A DNA stretch of 64,000 bases, taken from positions 248,001 through 312,000 of the forward strand of contig NZ_CABPSP010000003.1 in NCBI RefSeq assembly GCF_902459765.1, read 5' to 3'. This DNA is from Pandoraea anapnoica. Lineage in GTDB: Bacteria > Pseudomonadota > Gammaproteobacteria > Burkholderiales > Burkholderiaceae. Shown in pieces: positions 63,324 to 64,000 of this stretch (positions are counted from its first letter, which is position 1; each line of letters opens with the position of its first letter). The translations under genes and the position numbers were made by a program. The notes under the pieces were generated by a model. It did no database searches and was not told the origin of the DNA. It worked only from the letters and a program-made list of their open reading frames with translations.

Positions 63324-64000
63324 TTATTGTGCCAGCACGCCGACTTCCGCGAGCGACGGGGCGGCGCTGCCGAACGCGAAGGCGTCCATGCGCAGTGCGC
63401 CGTAGGTCGAGCCGGTGTCGAAGTGCGTCTGATGGGCGGGATCGTCGGCCGCGCCGAGCGCGACGTAGATCGGCAGCAGATGTTCGTCCGTCGGGTGCGC
63501 ACGCTCGGCGTGCGGTGCGCGGGCCCGATAGTCGAACAGGGCGTCGAGGTCCATCGCCGCCAGATGTTCGGTGAACCACGTCGAAAACTCGGCCACGTAA
63601 GGCGCTTCGGGAGCCGTCTCACGTGCACCGCCCGGGGCGCGGAATACCTCGTGCAGATTGTGCGTGAAGCTGCCCGACGCCACGATCAGCACGCCCTCTC
63701 GAGCGAGCGGTGCGAGCGTCTGCCCGACTTGGTACTGATATTCGGGACGCATATGCCGTTGCAGCGACAACTGCGTGACCGGCACATCTGCATCGGGATA
63801 CAGATAGCTCAGCGGCACCCACGCGCCATGATCGAGACCCCACTGATCGTCGGTGACGGCGGGCAGGCCGACGTCCTTCAACATCTGCACGGTGCGCTCT
63901 GCGAGTGCCGGTGCGCCCGGCGCGGGGTACTTCAGTTCATAGAGTTCGCGCGGGAAGCCGCCGAAGTCGTGGATCGTGCGTTGCTGCGCGAGGTTGCCCA
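63324..64000 (-). CDS. LigB/DODA-type extradiol dioxygenase, 5' end beyond window
   Basis: The frame runs through the right edge, so the N-terminus is missing; about 225 residues are visible. Recognisable YgiD/DODA features: GNLAQQRTIHDFGGFPRELYELKYPAPGAP, DDQWGLDHGAWVPLSYLYPDADVPVTQLSL with the metal histidine of DHGAW, GVLIVASGSFTHNLHEVF, and LLPIYVALGAA near the end. This family opens aromatic rings between a hydroxyl-bearing and the adjacent carbon (4,5-DOPA, or other catechols), using non-haem metal. Followed on the same strand by a LysR gene. The substrate is unknown. Confidence 0.88.
   Translation of the reverse strand, partial: GNLAQQRTIHDFGGFPRELYELKYPAPGAPALAERTVQMLKDVGLPAVTDDQWGLDHGAWVPLSYLYPDADVPVTQLSLQRHMRPEYQYQVGQTLAPLAREGVLIVASGSFTHNLHEVFRAPGGARETAPEAPYVAEFSTWFTEHLAAMDLDALFDYRARAPHAERAHPTDEHLLPIYVALGAADDPAHQTHFDTGSTYGALRMDAFAFGSAAPSLAEVGVLAQ

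Overview
The window is GC-rich, densely coded chromosomal DNA from a betaproteobacterium. It is most likely from the order Burkholderiales, family Burkholderiaceae; a Pandoraea-like genus is my guess from gene content (DUF4148 protein, opgGH, mmsAB, many LysR regulators, MHS-type transporters). The genus is an inference. I see no rRNA, tRNA, CRISPR array, prophage or insertion sequence. The window cuts a gene at each end: an MFS transporter at the left and a LigB/DODA-type dioxygenase at the right.

Layout. 1-6.9 kb: MFS exporter with a divergent LysR; then a second LysR divergent from a periplasmic amino-acid-binding protein followed by mmsA and mmsB (valine and related catabolism). 7-12.2 kb: a lipoprotein, a bestrophin-like channel, an ArsR repressor coupled to a tandem SRPBCC protein, a DUF4148 secreted protein, a diiron ferritin-like protein and an unknown protein. 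12.3-20.4 kb: KefF/G-KefC-type antiport system, cupin, APC amino-acid permease, a secreted SH3 protein with a Gly/Pro tail, and glutathione-dependent formaldehyde dehydrogenase. 20.6-25.5 kb: a c-di-GMP locus, with a PAS-GGDEF-EAL protein divergent from a yfiR-yfiN-yfiB operon. 25.7-34.5 kb: SGNH hydrolase, DsbA-like isomerase, YeiH exporter, a glycosyltransferase/O-antigen-ligase pair, two small unknown proteins, a LysR and a DUF4286-like gene. 34.6-41.3 kb: MHS transporter, a hybrid histidine kinase overlapping a REC-AraC regulator, and a MurA paralogue. 41.5-47 kb: a GntR regulator divergent from a tightly overlapping four-gene operon (DUF3311, sodium:solute symporter, CodA-like amidohydrolase, MFS). 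47-64 kb: alpha/beta hydrolase, MATE pump, LysR, LysE exporter, opgGH, an NlpD-like lipoprotein, a cold-shock gene, a second LysE exporter, a YcgR/PilZ protein, LuxR, a CorC/HlyC-type membrane protein, LysR and the dioxygenase.

How the genes work together. Two themes recur. One is c-di-GMP and envelope physiology: YfiRNB, the GGDEF-EAL protein, the YcgR-like effector, OpgGH glucans, the NlpD-like LytM protein and the O-antigen ligase. The other is small-molecule uptake and catabolism under dedicated regulators: SBP-mmsAB with LysR, the CodA-like operon with GntR, and several exporter/LysR pairs. The most self-contained candidate for an uncharacterised pathway is the GntR/DUF3311-SSS-amidohydrolase-MFS module at 41.5-47 kb. 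It has a perfect 16-bp palindrome in its control region and 4-nt start/stop overlaps at all three gene junctions. Several genes appear to use GTG or TTG starts, chosen here from ribosome-binding sites or domain boundaries.
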